From: Dipteronia dyeriana
Taxonomy: Eukaryota > Streptophyta > Magnoliopsida > Sapindales > Sapindaceae
Assembly (NCBI GenBank): GCA_032871835.1
Contig: CM065297.1
Coordinates: 34,853,598 to 34,917,597 of the forward strand
Direction of reading: 5' to 3'
DNA length: 64,000 bases
Shown here: one piece after another, positions 55,064 through 64,000 of the stretch
Layout: each line of letters starts with the position of its first letter
Position numbering within the stretch: the first letter of the stretch is position 1
The notes under the pieces: generated by a model
The model's database searches: none
Told to the model about the DNA's origin: nothing
What the model saw: only the letters and a program-made list of their open reading frames with translations
Program-made: the position numbers and the translations under genes

Positions 55064-55582
55064 TGTCACGGGCTTAGAGTTTGCGCAGCACACCCGTGCG
55101 ACACTTAGGCAAATTCTATGAGAATGTTGCTAAGTAAGCCTTACAAGAGAGAGATTTGAAAGAGTAGAAGAGCTTGGATGGAAAACAAAGATTGTATTGC
55201 TATGAAGGAAGCTTTACAATGCCTTGGATACTAGAATGCTTGAGTTTCTAGGATGATTTACAAATGAGGGGGGGTTGGCTATTTATAGGTGAGCCACCTC
55301 CTTAGGGAATGTTCTAGATTAATCTAGGAGATTAAGTCTCCAGAATATTCTACACCTAGCTAGAATACTCTACATGTATTTATATGCCTTTACAAGGTTC
55401 TAGATTATTCTACAACTATCTAGTTAAATACAAGAATGGTGTAGAGAGGGTTGGGTTGCTAGAGACTTCCAGAAGCTTGACCAATGCTGGAATTGTGGAG
55501 AAGTCTCTAGAATCTTCCAAGAGCTTGGCATAGTTGTGGCCTTTGTTGGGCTCTTGGGCTTGACAGCTTGCGGCCCGTGACA
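55064..55582 (-). promoter_or_regulatory. 5' LTR promoter of TR-GAG: TATA box with upstream heat-shock-element-like motifs
   Basis: On the minus strand TATAAATAG lies at 55287-55279. Upstream of it (higher coordinates) are GAATGTTC (55307-55314, followed by TAGAT), GAATATTC (55343-55350), TTCCAGAA (55467-55474) and GAATCTTC (55510-55517). These are two-unit GAAnnTTC or TTCnnGAA modules of heat-shock elements; the first and last have a near-perfect third unit (for example GAAGATTCTAGAG on the minus strand). Motifs and TATA box are seen directly; regulation by heat-shock factors is inferred, by analogy with the heat-responsive ONSEN copia family. Confidence 0.55.
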
Positions 55583-56958
55583 ACATGCTCTTAAAAAAAC
55601 AACGCTAGTCTATCCATCTACATGGAAAAGTCGGAGTATGGATATACATTGGCATTTCAGCGTTGGATGATAATATTAAAATGAAGATAACAGTAGATAT
55701 CATAACTTTTTAATAATGATCTATATGGCGGAAGATAACAGTAGATATCATAACTTTTTAATAATGATCTATATGGCGGTTGAGGTATCAATCGATAAGT
55801 AAATATATAGGTAATTGAAATAAATCATTATTAATGTGTATCCACTTATCAATTGATATATCAGTTGTCATGTATGTTGTGATTGAAAAGTTGTGATGTT
55901 TAGTATTACTTTGAAAGGAAATAGAACTTTTCTCATTCATATCACTTCGTGTACGGTGGGTTTTGAATATAATCGGTTGACCACGTTAAAAAAAACGTAA
56001 GGAAATGGAACATAAACATTCTTCTTAATCTTATCATATCATGTGAAATAGGTTTAGAATGTAATTGGTTGATCATGTTGTGATGATATTATTCAGACCA
56101 AAGGATTAAGTTTGTTCCACTAGAGTTGTTCCTTATTGGAAAACATATGAAGTTGGCTTCCTTGAAACAATTTTTTTTGCTTTGACCCATTGATGATTAA
56201 TGCGTGGCCGTGTGGGTATAAATAATAAAGGTTAGTAGGAGCCAGGAACAAGATTTCATGGAGTTACAAGAATATTTTTTGTCCGTAACCTTTATAGTGT
56301 AGATGTGAGAAGTTTTACCATCGGACTAACTTTATATCGTCTTAGAGTTAGAATTAAGGATTGGTCTTATACTAATTGATATCATAATTGTTTGCTCGCA
56401 TGACTCATATTGTTTAACATTACCCGAAATTCGTAGTGAGTTTATAATGTGGTATCCGGCATGGTTTGATTTGCTCAAGTTATTAAAATCAACATTAGTG
56501 TGATAGTGTTACGTGAATTTAAAAATGGAAAGAAAAGCGCAAGAAAGAAAATGAAAGAGTAAGCAGTGGAGTGGAGCCACAAGTTCAACTTTGGTTTGTC
56601 TTAGAAATTACAAAATCAAATTATCGATTATCAATACTTGTAAATTGCAATTGACAAAGGCATTTGGTGCATGATATTCTGGTGTCCACCTCATCATTAT
56701 GTAACCATCATTTTCTCCTCAACATGTCTCAATGTACCTTGCTAAGCTGTGAGTGTGTGACGCCTTTTAATAAAAAATGTTAACTTATAGTTTAAGAACA
56801 TGATCCTACATTCCTACCCAAAAAAAAGCTGAAAACAACACAGATGTATAATTTTTATACATCAATACCGCATTCATGTATTAAATGTAATTGTTGATTA
56901 TAATCTATTTGGTTGCATCAACTTTTTTTTTTTTTTTTGCGACTGTTAAACGGTGCAA

Positions 56959-56993
<35 letters not shown>

Positions 56994-57733
56994 TAAAAAA
57001 CAAAGGAAATAAATAAGAAAAGAAATGAATCCAAGTGGTGACGACAGGTGGCTGTGAGACAAGTAACGAACTCGTACCAATGACCGCCGAGGATAAATGT
57101 AGAAAAACCTTTAATAAAATGTGACAAGTCTCTGCCGCTCAACATTGACCATTCACGATCAGTTATATATTTATGATAATAATTGAATTCAGTTGGGCCA
57201 TTGCATGTCTAATTAAAGTGCCTTTCTATCTTTTGCCCTTTAATTTCTTTGAAAGAGGGCTCCAGTGGGCTACCACTCTCTCTGCCTCTCTCTCTATCAC
57301 GCTTGCTTTCTCTTCTCCCTCTACGTGGTTTTTCTTTTCAGATATTCATCAAAAGTTCTAAACTAAAAGTCAAAGATGTCAAAATTTACCCACAAGTAGA
57401 ATAACAAAACGCGAGTCAAGGCCATTTTCTTATATTATTACTGTCATGTTAACGTTCGTCCAATAAAAAAAAGAGTAGGTTGGTTTGAAACTTTATATGA
57501 TGTCGGAGGCTTCGGAAATCGGATGGAAACTTATGCTGTCCATCAACCCGTCCGTCAACCCATTGATAATACTTTTATGCATTTGAATTGTTATTTGTAT
57601 ATGTCATATTTGAATTTTATCGTACGTACACGTTATCAACAAATAAAATAAATTATTAGATAAACATTCGAATAGGTATTCAGAAAATATCCTATAAGAT
57701 ATCACCGAAGTAGAGAAAACCCGAGTAAGAAGA
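55583..57733. other. Spacer with 48-bp duplication and poly-T
   Basis: 55683-55730 is repeated exactly at 55731-55778 (starting GAAGATAACAGTAGATATCA). T-runs lie at 56923-56938 and 56961-56992. The remainder is AT-rich with no coding support. Confidence 0.7.
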
Positions 57734-58490
57734 TGTTGAACAAAACCTACTCAGGGTCAATCGACATCATATACTACTCGGGATCAGTTAACGACACTCG
57801 GGATTGGTTAAATGACGTTTCTACTAGGGATCAAATGATGTTACTCGGGACCAGCGGGTATTATCCTTACTCGGGACAAATATGAAGAAAACTGAATAAA
57901 AAGTCTAGCGTTTAGTTTACACGGATTAGGTCATTAAATATATGAAGATATCCATATCAAGAAGGAATCCCAATGAGAACAGAATACCGAGCTGGAAGGG
58001 TTCCCAATCAGGCAATAACTTTATTTTTTTAAAAAGACTACGCTCTCATAAGGAAACAAGTCCAAATTGGATTACATTACTAGAGTCCCATTCGATTTCA
58101 ATACAAGACTCCGAAACAGGCAAGAAGACAGTCCGCTTCAAGCAAGTAATCATAATTAAATACAAAGATCTATTACTTGTACAAAGCAGATTATGGTTCT
58201 ATAAACGTATAAATAGACTCATAATCTCACCAAAAAAGATATAGACATCAATCATAGAAAAATACAGAGAGAAGAAAGAGAGATCGAGAGCTTGTAATAT
58301 TATAATTTCATAGTGGATTTTGGATTGGTTGATCATTCAACCACCCGTGGACGTTTCTCCGGTCATCGGAGTTTTACCACGTAAAAAACTCGTGTCTTGG
58401 TTACTTTCTCTTTCTCTTACTCTTTGAAATTACAGTCCAAATCCAATCCTTGTTGGCTTTTCTGATACAATCCAGAAACCGACGTCAACA
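57734..58490 (+). repeat. 5' LTR of Tat element 3
   Basis: The ends TGTTGA (57734) and TCAACA (58490) are perfect inverted repeats. ATTGGCACTAGAAGGAGGGGG, a gypsy-type leader/primer-binding region, follows at once. Inside are repeated ACTCGGGA motifs (57770-57880), a TATAAATAGAC box at 58208-58218 and GTTTTACCACGTAAAA at 58371. The left border is inferred from the terminal repeat, as no second LTR is in the window. Confidence 0.75.
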
Positions 58491-58537
58491 ATTGGCACTA
58501 GAAGGAGGGGGTTGAACCTCCGATTTAATCAAAAGCA

Positions 58538-59839
58538 ATGACAGGAAGCAGAAGTAGAAGCAGAAGCAGAAGCAGTTCTAGAGATGTCCAAAAATCTCCA
58601 GATAACTTCCATGTTGGCAGTAACTCGCGGGATCTCGCTGCAACAACAGAGAATCCACCTACATTCCTGACGGGGATCCAGCAAGTTCCTCCGACCAGCG
58701 GAGACTTGACACAACGCTTCCGAGAGGCGTTGCAACAACGGGTGGCAGACGCAACAATGAGTTGATCTACTGGCCGCAGAAGCACAAACTCCTAACCTCC
58801 CACCTGCAAGACTTTGTTCAGTTGTAGTAGGGCCATAAATAAATACACCGAAGGCTGGAAGAAACTCTGTTCCAATTAATCAGGCTGGACGTGAAACACC
58901 TGAGGATGAACGACCACGCCAGAAGCAGAAACAGGATCAGACAACCCTCGCTAGACACCGCAAACATGACCGGCACAGGGATCTGTCGTCATCAGAAGAT
59001 AGCGATCGGCATCATCGCAAGCGTCATCACGGAATCATACGTGAAACCCAGTATCAAAGTGAAGAACCAAAAAGACGAATGACAATCACCCAGCGGTTCA
59101 ACCATCAGGGAAGTCCGGTAGGAGACAGAGACGTCGTAATCCAGAGCCTAACTCGAGAAGTCGAGAATAATAGGCGTCAAATGGACGAGCTGGTCAGACG
59201 TTATGGGTATAACGATTTATCTGATGACGATTCTGACAGTCCATTCACCAGGAAAATCTTATGGACCCCATTCCCAGAAGGTTCAGAATGCCGCACATGG
59301 AGCAGTTCAAGAAAGACACAGACCCTAAGGAGCACGTCAAACGCTATCAAAGTGCCATGGCTCAGTATGCCCACAATGATCCCTTACTGTGTCTCAACTT
59401 TCTACAAACTCTAGGAGACACGGGTTCAAGATGACTTGAGAGATTGCCCCCAGCAAGCATCAAAAGTTTTAGTGAACTGAACAGGAGTTTCTCAAGGCAA
59501 TTTTTGAGCAATGTTCACAGGAAAAAGTCAGCGGCTTACCTTTCTCAAATAAAGCAAGGGAAAGATGAGTCGTTGAAGAAATATCTGAGGAGATTCGGCC
59601 AAGCAGTACCAGAAATTGGCTGTGCAAACGATGAAGCAATAATTGCTGCATTCATCAACAACCTGCAGAATGGACGTCTATCCTTTGATTTAAGAAGAGC
59701 CCGTTTGACTAGGTATGCAGATATGATGGACATGGCAGGAGGATATGCATTAGCCGAAGAAGAGGAGTTAGCCACTGGAGAAAGCTACATGCATGGAGGA
59801 AAACCTGAGAAGGACGCTGAGTCCAAGGTGCAGAACTAA
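58538..59839 (+). pseudogene. gag, Tat element 3
   Basis: It starts at 58538 with MTGSRSRSRSRSSSRDVQKS, an Arg/Ser repeat, and stops at 58764. The middle (58780-59078) is shifted and rich in R/H/K/D. 59079-59414 gives the N-terminal Gag helix region (SLTREVENNRRQMDELVRRY). In another frame, MPHMEQFKKDTDPKEHVKRY. 59444-59839 is the best preserved core: PPASIKSFSELNRSFSRQFL, KSAAYLSQIKQGKDESLKKY, DLRRARLTRYADMM. Frameshifts and a stop near 59414 inactivate it. Confidence 0.82.
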
Positions 59840-60548
59840 AAGCGAAAACAGAAAGAAAAAAGTAAGGACGGGGGAAAAGGGCGTAATACCGAACAGACCA
59901 CGGAAAAATACCGAGACAGATACACCAATTACACCCCTCTTCGAAAAAACATTCACAGAAGCAGATTCACATTGGGTCGCTGTTCGGCCAAATGACGCAT
60001 TGGTCATAAGTGCCTGGATTGGTCACCGGAAAGTCAGGAGAATCCTGATAGATAATGGAAGCTCAGCAGACATTCTCAATGTAGCCATCTACGATCAACT
60101 CAGGTTAGACCGAAATGACCTACAACCCTTTCATACCCCACACAGAGGATCCAGGGGAGTTGAGGTCAGGTCACTCGGGACGGTAAAGCTACCTGTGAAG
60201 ATTGGAGTGGCACATTGCCAGAGAACTGTATTGCTCGACTTCGTGGTGGTAGACTTGGACAATTGGCCATATAATGCAATATTTGGATGACCATTCCTGA
60301 ATAAAACTAAGGTCGTAACAGCCACTTATGCCTTAATGATCAAATTCCCGACCGAACAGAGGGTCGGGGTAGTCAAGGGATCCCAAGAGATGGCCCAAAG
60401 AGCCAACCTGTCAGTATACAAAGACAAGAATGATGAGCAGGTTTGCACTATAACATAGCTGAGTCAGAACGAAAAGCCACTATCATTCGAATTCGATCCA
60501 AGGGAAGAGCCGAATGAATCCAAAACTGAACCGGTTGAAGAAATCACC
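59840..60548 (+). pseudogene. Protease region, Tat element 3
   Basis: The frame to 60290 contains RKVRRILIDNGSSADILN, where DNGSSADIL is the Tat-type protease active site with the catalytic Asp kept, then TVLLDFVVVDLDNWPYNAIFG followed by a stop where Arg/Pro is expected (YNAI.GRP..N). It continues after the stop with FLNKTKVVTATYALMIKFPT. Length fits a retropepsin. Confidence 0.82.
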
Positions 60549-61560
60549 TTGAAAGAAGATGAACCAGACATAAAGGTCAAGATCGAGGCCAACCTGGAAG
60601 GAAGAGTCAAACAAAGAATCATTGATCTACTTAAAGAATACAGGGATGTGTTCGCTTGGAGTCATGAAGACATGGTCGGGATAGATGCCGGAATAATATA
60701 CCACCATCTCACAGTAGACCCGAGTGTAAAGCCGGTGATATAAAAGAGAAGATCATTCAATCTCGAGAGAAGTCAGGAAATTAAACAGGAAGTAGAGAAG
60801 CTACTCGCTGTAGGATCGATTAGAAAGGTCAATTATCCTCAATGGGTAGCTAATGTAGTCCTCGTCCAAAAGAAGAATGGACAATGGAGGATGTGTGTAG
60901 ATTTTATAGATCTAAACAAGGCATGCCTGAAAGATAGTTTTCCACTTCCGAGGATAGATCAGTTGGTGGAAGCTACATTAGGCCATGAGTTGCTCAGTTT
61001 CATGGACGCCTACTCAGGATTTAACCAAATCCGGATGAACAAGGCTAATGAAGAAAAAACAACGTTCACAACTGATCAGGGTTTGTACTATTACACAGTA
61101 ATGCCCTTTAGATTAAAAAATGCAGGAGTAACATATCAAAGGCTGGTCAACAGAATCTTCACACGGTAAATTGGAAGGAACATGAAAGTATACATTGATG
61201 ATATGCTGACCAAAAGCATCACGACAGACCATCACACTTCAGACCTGCGAGAGACATTTGATGTCTTGAGGAGATACCAAATGAAACTAAATCCTAACAA
61301 GTGTTTATTCGGGGTTCCTTCAGGAAAATTCCTGGGTTTTTAATTTCACCAAAGAGGAATCGAAGTCAACCCCGAGAAGATCCATGCCCTGCAGAAAATG
61401 ACTTCACCGAGGACACTCAAAGAAGTACAGCACCTAACAGGATGCTTAGCTTCCTTGTGAAGATTCATCTCAAAGGCCACCGACAGAATTTTCAAAGTAA
61501 TTAAAAAAGGGAAAGGACTCTAATGGAATGAAGAGTGCGAGCAGACATTTTTAAAAATTA
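60549..61560 (+). pseudogene. Reverse transcriptase, Tat element 3
   Basis: 60549-60743 is the linker (YRDVFAWSHEDMVGID, HHLTVDPSVKPV), ending in TAA where a Gln/Lys is usual. RT then runs with EVEKLLAVGSIRKVNYPQWV, CVDFIDLNKACLKDSFPLPR, SFMDAYSGFNQIRMN, YTVMPFRLKNAGVTYQRLVN; a stop at 61167; then MKVYIDDMLTKS with intact YIDD, MKLNPNKCLFGVPSGKFLGF, another stop and GIEVNPEKIHALQKMTSPRT. Nearly complete apart from three or four stops. Confidence 0.9.
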
Positions 61561-62480
61561 AAGAATAACAAAACCTCAGATGGGAGAAACACTCCATCTC
61601 TACTTATCAATTACAGAACTAGCAACCAGTTCAGTCCTAGTTAGAACAGAAGATGGAGTACAGAAGCCAGTATACTATACCAGCAATGCACTTCTACCAG
61701 CCTAGACCAGGTATTCACAGCAGAAAAAATGGTCATAGCATTGGTTTCAACAGCAAGAAAGCTAAGGCCATATTTTCAGGCTCATACAATCCAGGTACTC
61801 ACTGACTGTCCATTAAAACAAATTCTACAGAAGCCAGAGATTTCAAGAAGACTGACCAAATGGGCTATCGAGTTGAGTGAATTCGATATCCACTACATCC
61901 CCAGGACATCCCTCAAAGGGCAAGCAGTGGCAAATTTTATAGCAGAGTTTACAAATCCAAACCTAGAAGCAAAAAGGATGTTGGGAAAAAATTTCCCGTG
62001 GAAATTATATGTTGATGGCTCTTCAAACACTCATGGCAGCGGGGCAGGGATCGTAGTATGCACTCCTGAAGGAGATAATGTCGAATATGCCATGAGGTTT
62101 GACTTTAAAGCAACCAACAATCAAGCCGAGTATGAGGCGCTACTAGCTAGACTTAGAGTCTGCATAGCTCTCGGGGTGGATGAAGTCTAGATATTCAGCG
62201 ATTCACAGGTGGTTGTTAACCAAGTCCTGGACGAGTACCAAGCCAAGGATGAAGGCATGATAGCCTACCGTGACATTGCAAAATAGCTCCTCCAAAAATT
62301 TAAAGAGTATAAGATTGCCCAGATTTTTAGAGAGGAGAATGAAAAGGCAGACACATTGTCCAAACTAGCGTCAGCAACAACCACAATCAGACCAAAGACT
62401 ATTCCGGTTGCACATCTCCTCAAACTGAGCACAGCTGAACCGAGAAACTTAGAAATTTTAGAAATTCGAAAACCACCAGA
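61561..62480 (+). pseudogene. RNase H and archaeal-type RNase H, Tat element 3
   Basis: 61729-62190 is open: MVIALVSTARKLRPYFQAHT, VLTDCPLKQILQKPEISRRL, then the second RNase H with WKLYVDGSSNTHGSGAGIVV, DFKATNNQAEYEALLARLRV. A TAG at 62188 precedes IFSDSQVVVNQVLDEYQAKD, the third acidic block. D, E and D positions of the second RNase H are all present across that stop. The dual RNase H assigns the element to Tat. Confidence 0.88.
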
Positions 62481-63705
62481 CGGTTAGATGACTTAGCTAA
62501 AAAGGTTTCTAGAAGAAGGCGTGCTCCCGGAAGATCCCTTACAAGCAAAACGTATCAGGTATAAATCAGTAAGGTACACATTGGTTAAAGGAGAATTATA
62601 CAGAAGGGGGTATTCCCGAACACTCCAAAGATGTGTGTCAGAGAAAGTTGCATATCGGATATTATAGGAAATCCATGCAGGAGTTTGCGGAAACCACACT
62701 GGGGGTAAAAGTTTGGCACACAAGGTACTCAGGCAAGACTATTATTGGCCTACTATGTTCTCAGATGCACAACAATGTTCGGAGAGTTGCAATACTTGCC
62801 AAAGGATTGCTAATGATATTCGAAAACCCCCTGAGCAGCTCAGAAACCTCACATCCCCATGGCCATTCGCCATGTGGGGGTTGGATTTAATCGGCCCAAT
62901 GCCAGCCGGGATAGGGGGTGGAGCAAAGTATGCCATAGTAGCCGTTGACTATTTCATGAAGTGGGTAGAAGCCGAAGCATTGGTGCATATCACAGAAGCA
63001 AACACCACAAATTTTGTAAAAAAGAATATAATTTATAGGTTTGGAGTCCCAAACACTATAATCACTGACAATGACACTCAGTTCGACAACCTGAAATTCA
63101 GATAGCTGTGCAAAGAGTACTAGATTGCCAATTACTATGCTACACCTGCCCACCCTCAAACAAATGGGCATGTTGAAGCAGTGAACAAAATCATCAAGCA
63201 TATACTCAAAGCGAAGCTAGATGTCAAGAAAGGAAGCTAGGTTGAAAAGCTTCCCGAAGTATTATGGGCGTATCGGACAACAACGAGAACTTCAACAGGA
63301 GAGACTCCATACACTTTAGCATTTGGAACAGAAGCTGTTATCCCCGTAGAAACATCATATACATCACCCCGAGTCAGGCTATATGATGAAGATCAGAATG
63401 TTGATATGCTGTTGCAAAGTCTAGATGAGCTAAAAGAGAGAAGGGAGAAGTCCCGAATACGAAATATGGCATATCAGCAAAGAGTAGCCCACCACTACAA
63501 CTCTCATGTTCGGGTCAGGAAATTCCAGCTAGGAGACCTGGTACTCAAAAAAGTGTCATTGAACATAAAAAATAAAGCTGCAGGTTCCCTGGCTGATAAA
63601 TGGGAAGGCCCGTACAAAGTCAAAGGAGTAGCTGGCCACGGAGCGTATTGGATTGCCGAACCGATGAAGGGATTTTACCCCGACCATGCAATGCCCAATA
63701 TCTGA
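62481..63705 (+). pseudogene. Integrase, Tat element 3
   Basis: HHCC finger (EIHAGVCGNHTGGKSLAHKV in one frame, then CNTCQRIANDIRKPPE), core with MWGLDLIGPMPAG (first Asp), FGVPNTIITDNDTQFDN (second Asp), stops at 63103 and 63121, then AHPQTNGHVEAVNKIIKHIL (Glu), LWAYRTTTRTSTGETPYTLA. The C-terminal part 63406-63705 is open (MAYQQRVAHHYNSHVRVRKF, DKWEGPYKVKGVAGHGAYWI) and ends at TGA 63703-63705. No separate chromodomain is seen. Confidence 0.9.
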
Positions 63706-64000
63706 AGATTTTCTATCCTTAATTGTTTTTTGTTCTTTTTCTAGTCAGGACAATTTTAGTTAGGTTAAATATTAGTCGTGGAATTTAAAACTTTATTGAT
63801 TTTACAGTAATGAATAAAAAATCAAACTCGGGATTTTCGAAAGATAAAAGCATCAAACTCGGGATTTCCAAAAGAAAACATATGATAATAAGAACATATG
63901 GAAGACAAACATGATAATAAGAGCATGCAAATAGAATACTCGGGACCATTAAATCCTGAATGGGGGGAGAAGCTCAAAGGAGCATGCCAACCGAGCAAGG
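63706..64000 (+). other. Start of the 3' region of Tat element 3
   Basis: Non-coding. The motif CATCAAACTCGGGATTT(T/C)C(G/C)AAA is repeated at about 63822 and 63853. The window ends before any array, antisense ORF or LTR. Confidence 0.6.

Larger units (their letters stand above)
52527..55582 (-). mobile_element. Young gag-protease-only LTR retrotransposon (TR-GAG type)
   Basis: Two 519-bp LTRs (52527-53045 and 55064-55582) with ends TGTCACGGGC/GCCCGTGACA are identical except for two C/T differences (52552 vs 55089; 52687 vs 55224). ACAT flanks both sides (52523-52526 and 55583-55586), a probable 4-bp target duplication. The initiator-Met primer-binding site (GCTCTGATACCA, 55050-55061) lies 2 nt inside the right LTR. 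A polypurine tract (GGTGGGGGAGGA on the minus strand) abuts the left LTR. The ~2.0-kb interior holds one intact Gag-protease frame and nothing else. Elements with LTRs and only Gag are known in plants as TR-GAGs and need enzymes from partners. Near-identical LTRs mean very recent insertion. Confidence 0.93.
57734..64000 (+). mobile_element. Ty3/gypsy Tat-lineage element 3 (runs past the window end)
   Basis: 5' LTR, leader, gag, protease, RT, RNase H, second RNase H and integrase follow in order on the plus strand. Coding frames are broken by scattered stops but most motifs are intact. The 3' region and right LTR are outside the window, so any antisense ORF or satellite array cannot be judged. 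The LTR family is related to the split LTR at 22249-25582. Confidence 0.92.

Noticed and set aside
57942..58244. 100-codon plus-strand frame
   Set aside because: Lies wholly inside the 5' LTR of Tat element 3 and overlaps its TATA region.

Overview
The window looks like nuclear DNA from a flowering plant, most likely a eudicot. It is AT-rich, has two genes with many GT..AG introns, and is filled with plant-type LTR retrotransposons (Ty3/gypsy Tat lineage and Ty1/copia), hAT-like and foldback DNA elements, and tRNA-derived SINE remnants. No rRNA, tRNA gene, CRISPR array or bacterial-style operon was seen. The species cannot be named from sequence alone.

Two host genes are supported exon by exon. 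On the minus strand, 27235-34239, is a chloroplast 2-Cys peroxiredoxin (7 exons, 267 aa, both catalytic cysteines present). On the plus strand, 40875-50219, is an activator-type E2F transcription factor (14 exons, 474 aa). Both have intact frames and both have been enlarged by transposons. The peroxiredoxin carries a 747-bp MITE-like element in intron 5 and a 2.5-kb head-to-head hAT foldback in intron 4. The E2F gene carries a 5.1-kb antisense copia element whose LTR starts 10 nt after the 3' end of exon 9.

Layout: 1-3580 AT-rich spacer; 3585-5530 a ~122-bp tandem array followed by a decayed DUF1985 (MULE-type) fragment; 5531-19308 an old Tat/gypsy element with decayed gag-pol, 3' tandem arrays, an antisense ORF and a nested 2.4-kb insertion; 19309-22248 low-complexity and non-coding repeats; 22249-25582 a gypsy-type LTR split by a 2.2-kb hAT-like element; 25583-27234 spacer; 27235-34239 peroxiredoxin; 34240-35690 spacer, a MITE candidate and a SINE; 35700-39930 a second, truncated Tat element on the minus strand; 39931-40874 spacer and E2F 5' region; 40875-50219 E2F with the copia insertion; 50861-51842 a foldback element; 52110-52310 a SINE relic; 52527-55582 a very young gag-protease-only LTR element (TR-GAG type); 55583-57733 spacer; 57734 to the window end a third Tat element.

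The most notable item is the 3.06-kb element at 52527-55582. Its 519-bp LTRs differ at only two positions. It has an uninterrupted 710-codon Gag-protease frame and no RT, RNase H or integrase. Four heat-shock-element-like GAAnnTTC/TTCnnGAA modules lie upstream of a TATAAATAG box in its LTR. It therefore looks like a recently mobile, trans-dependent element that may be stress responsive.
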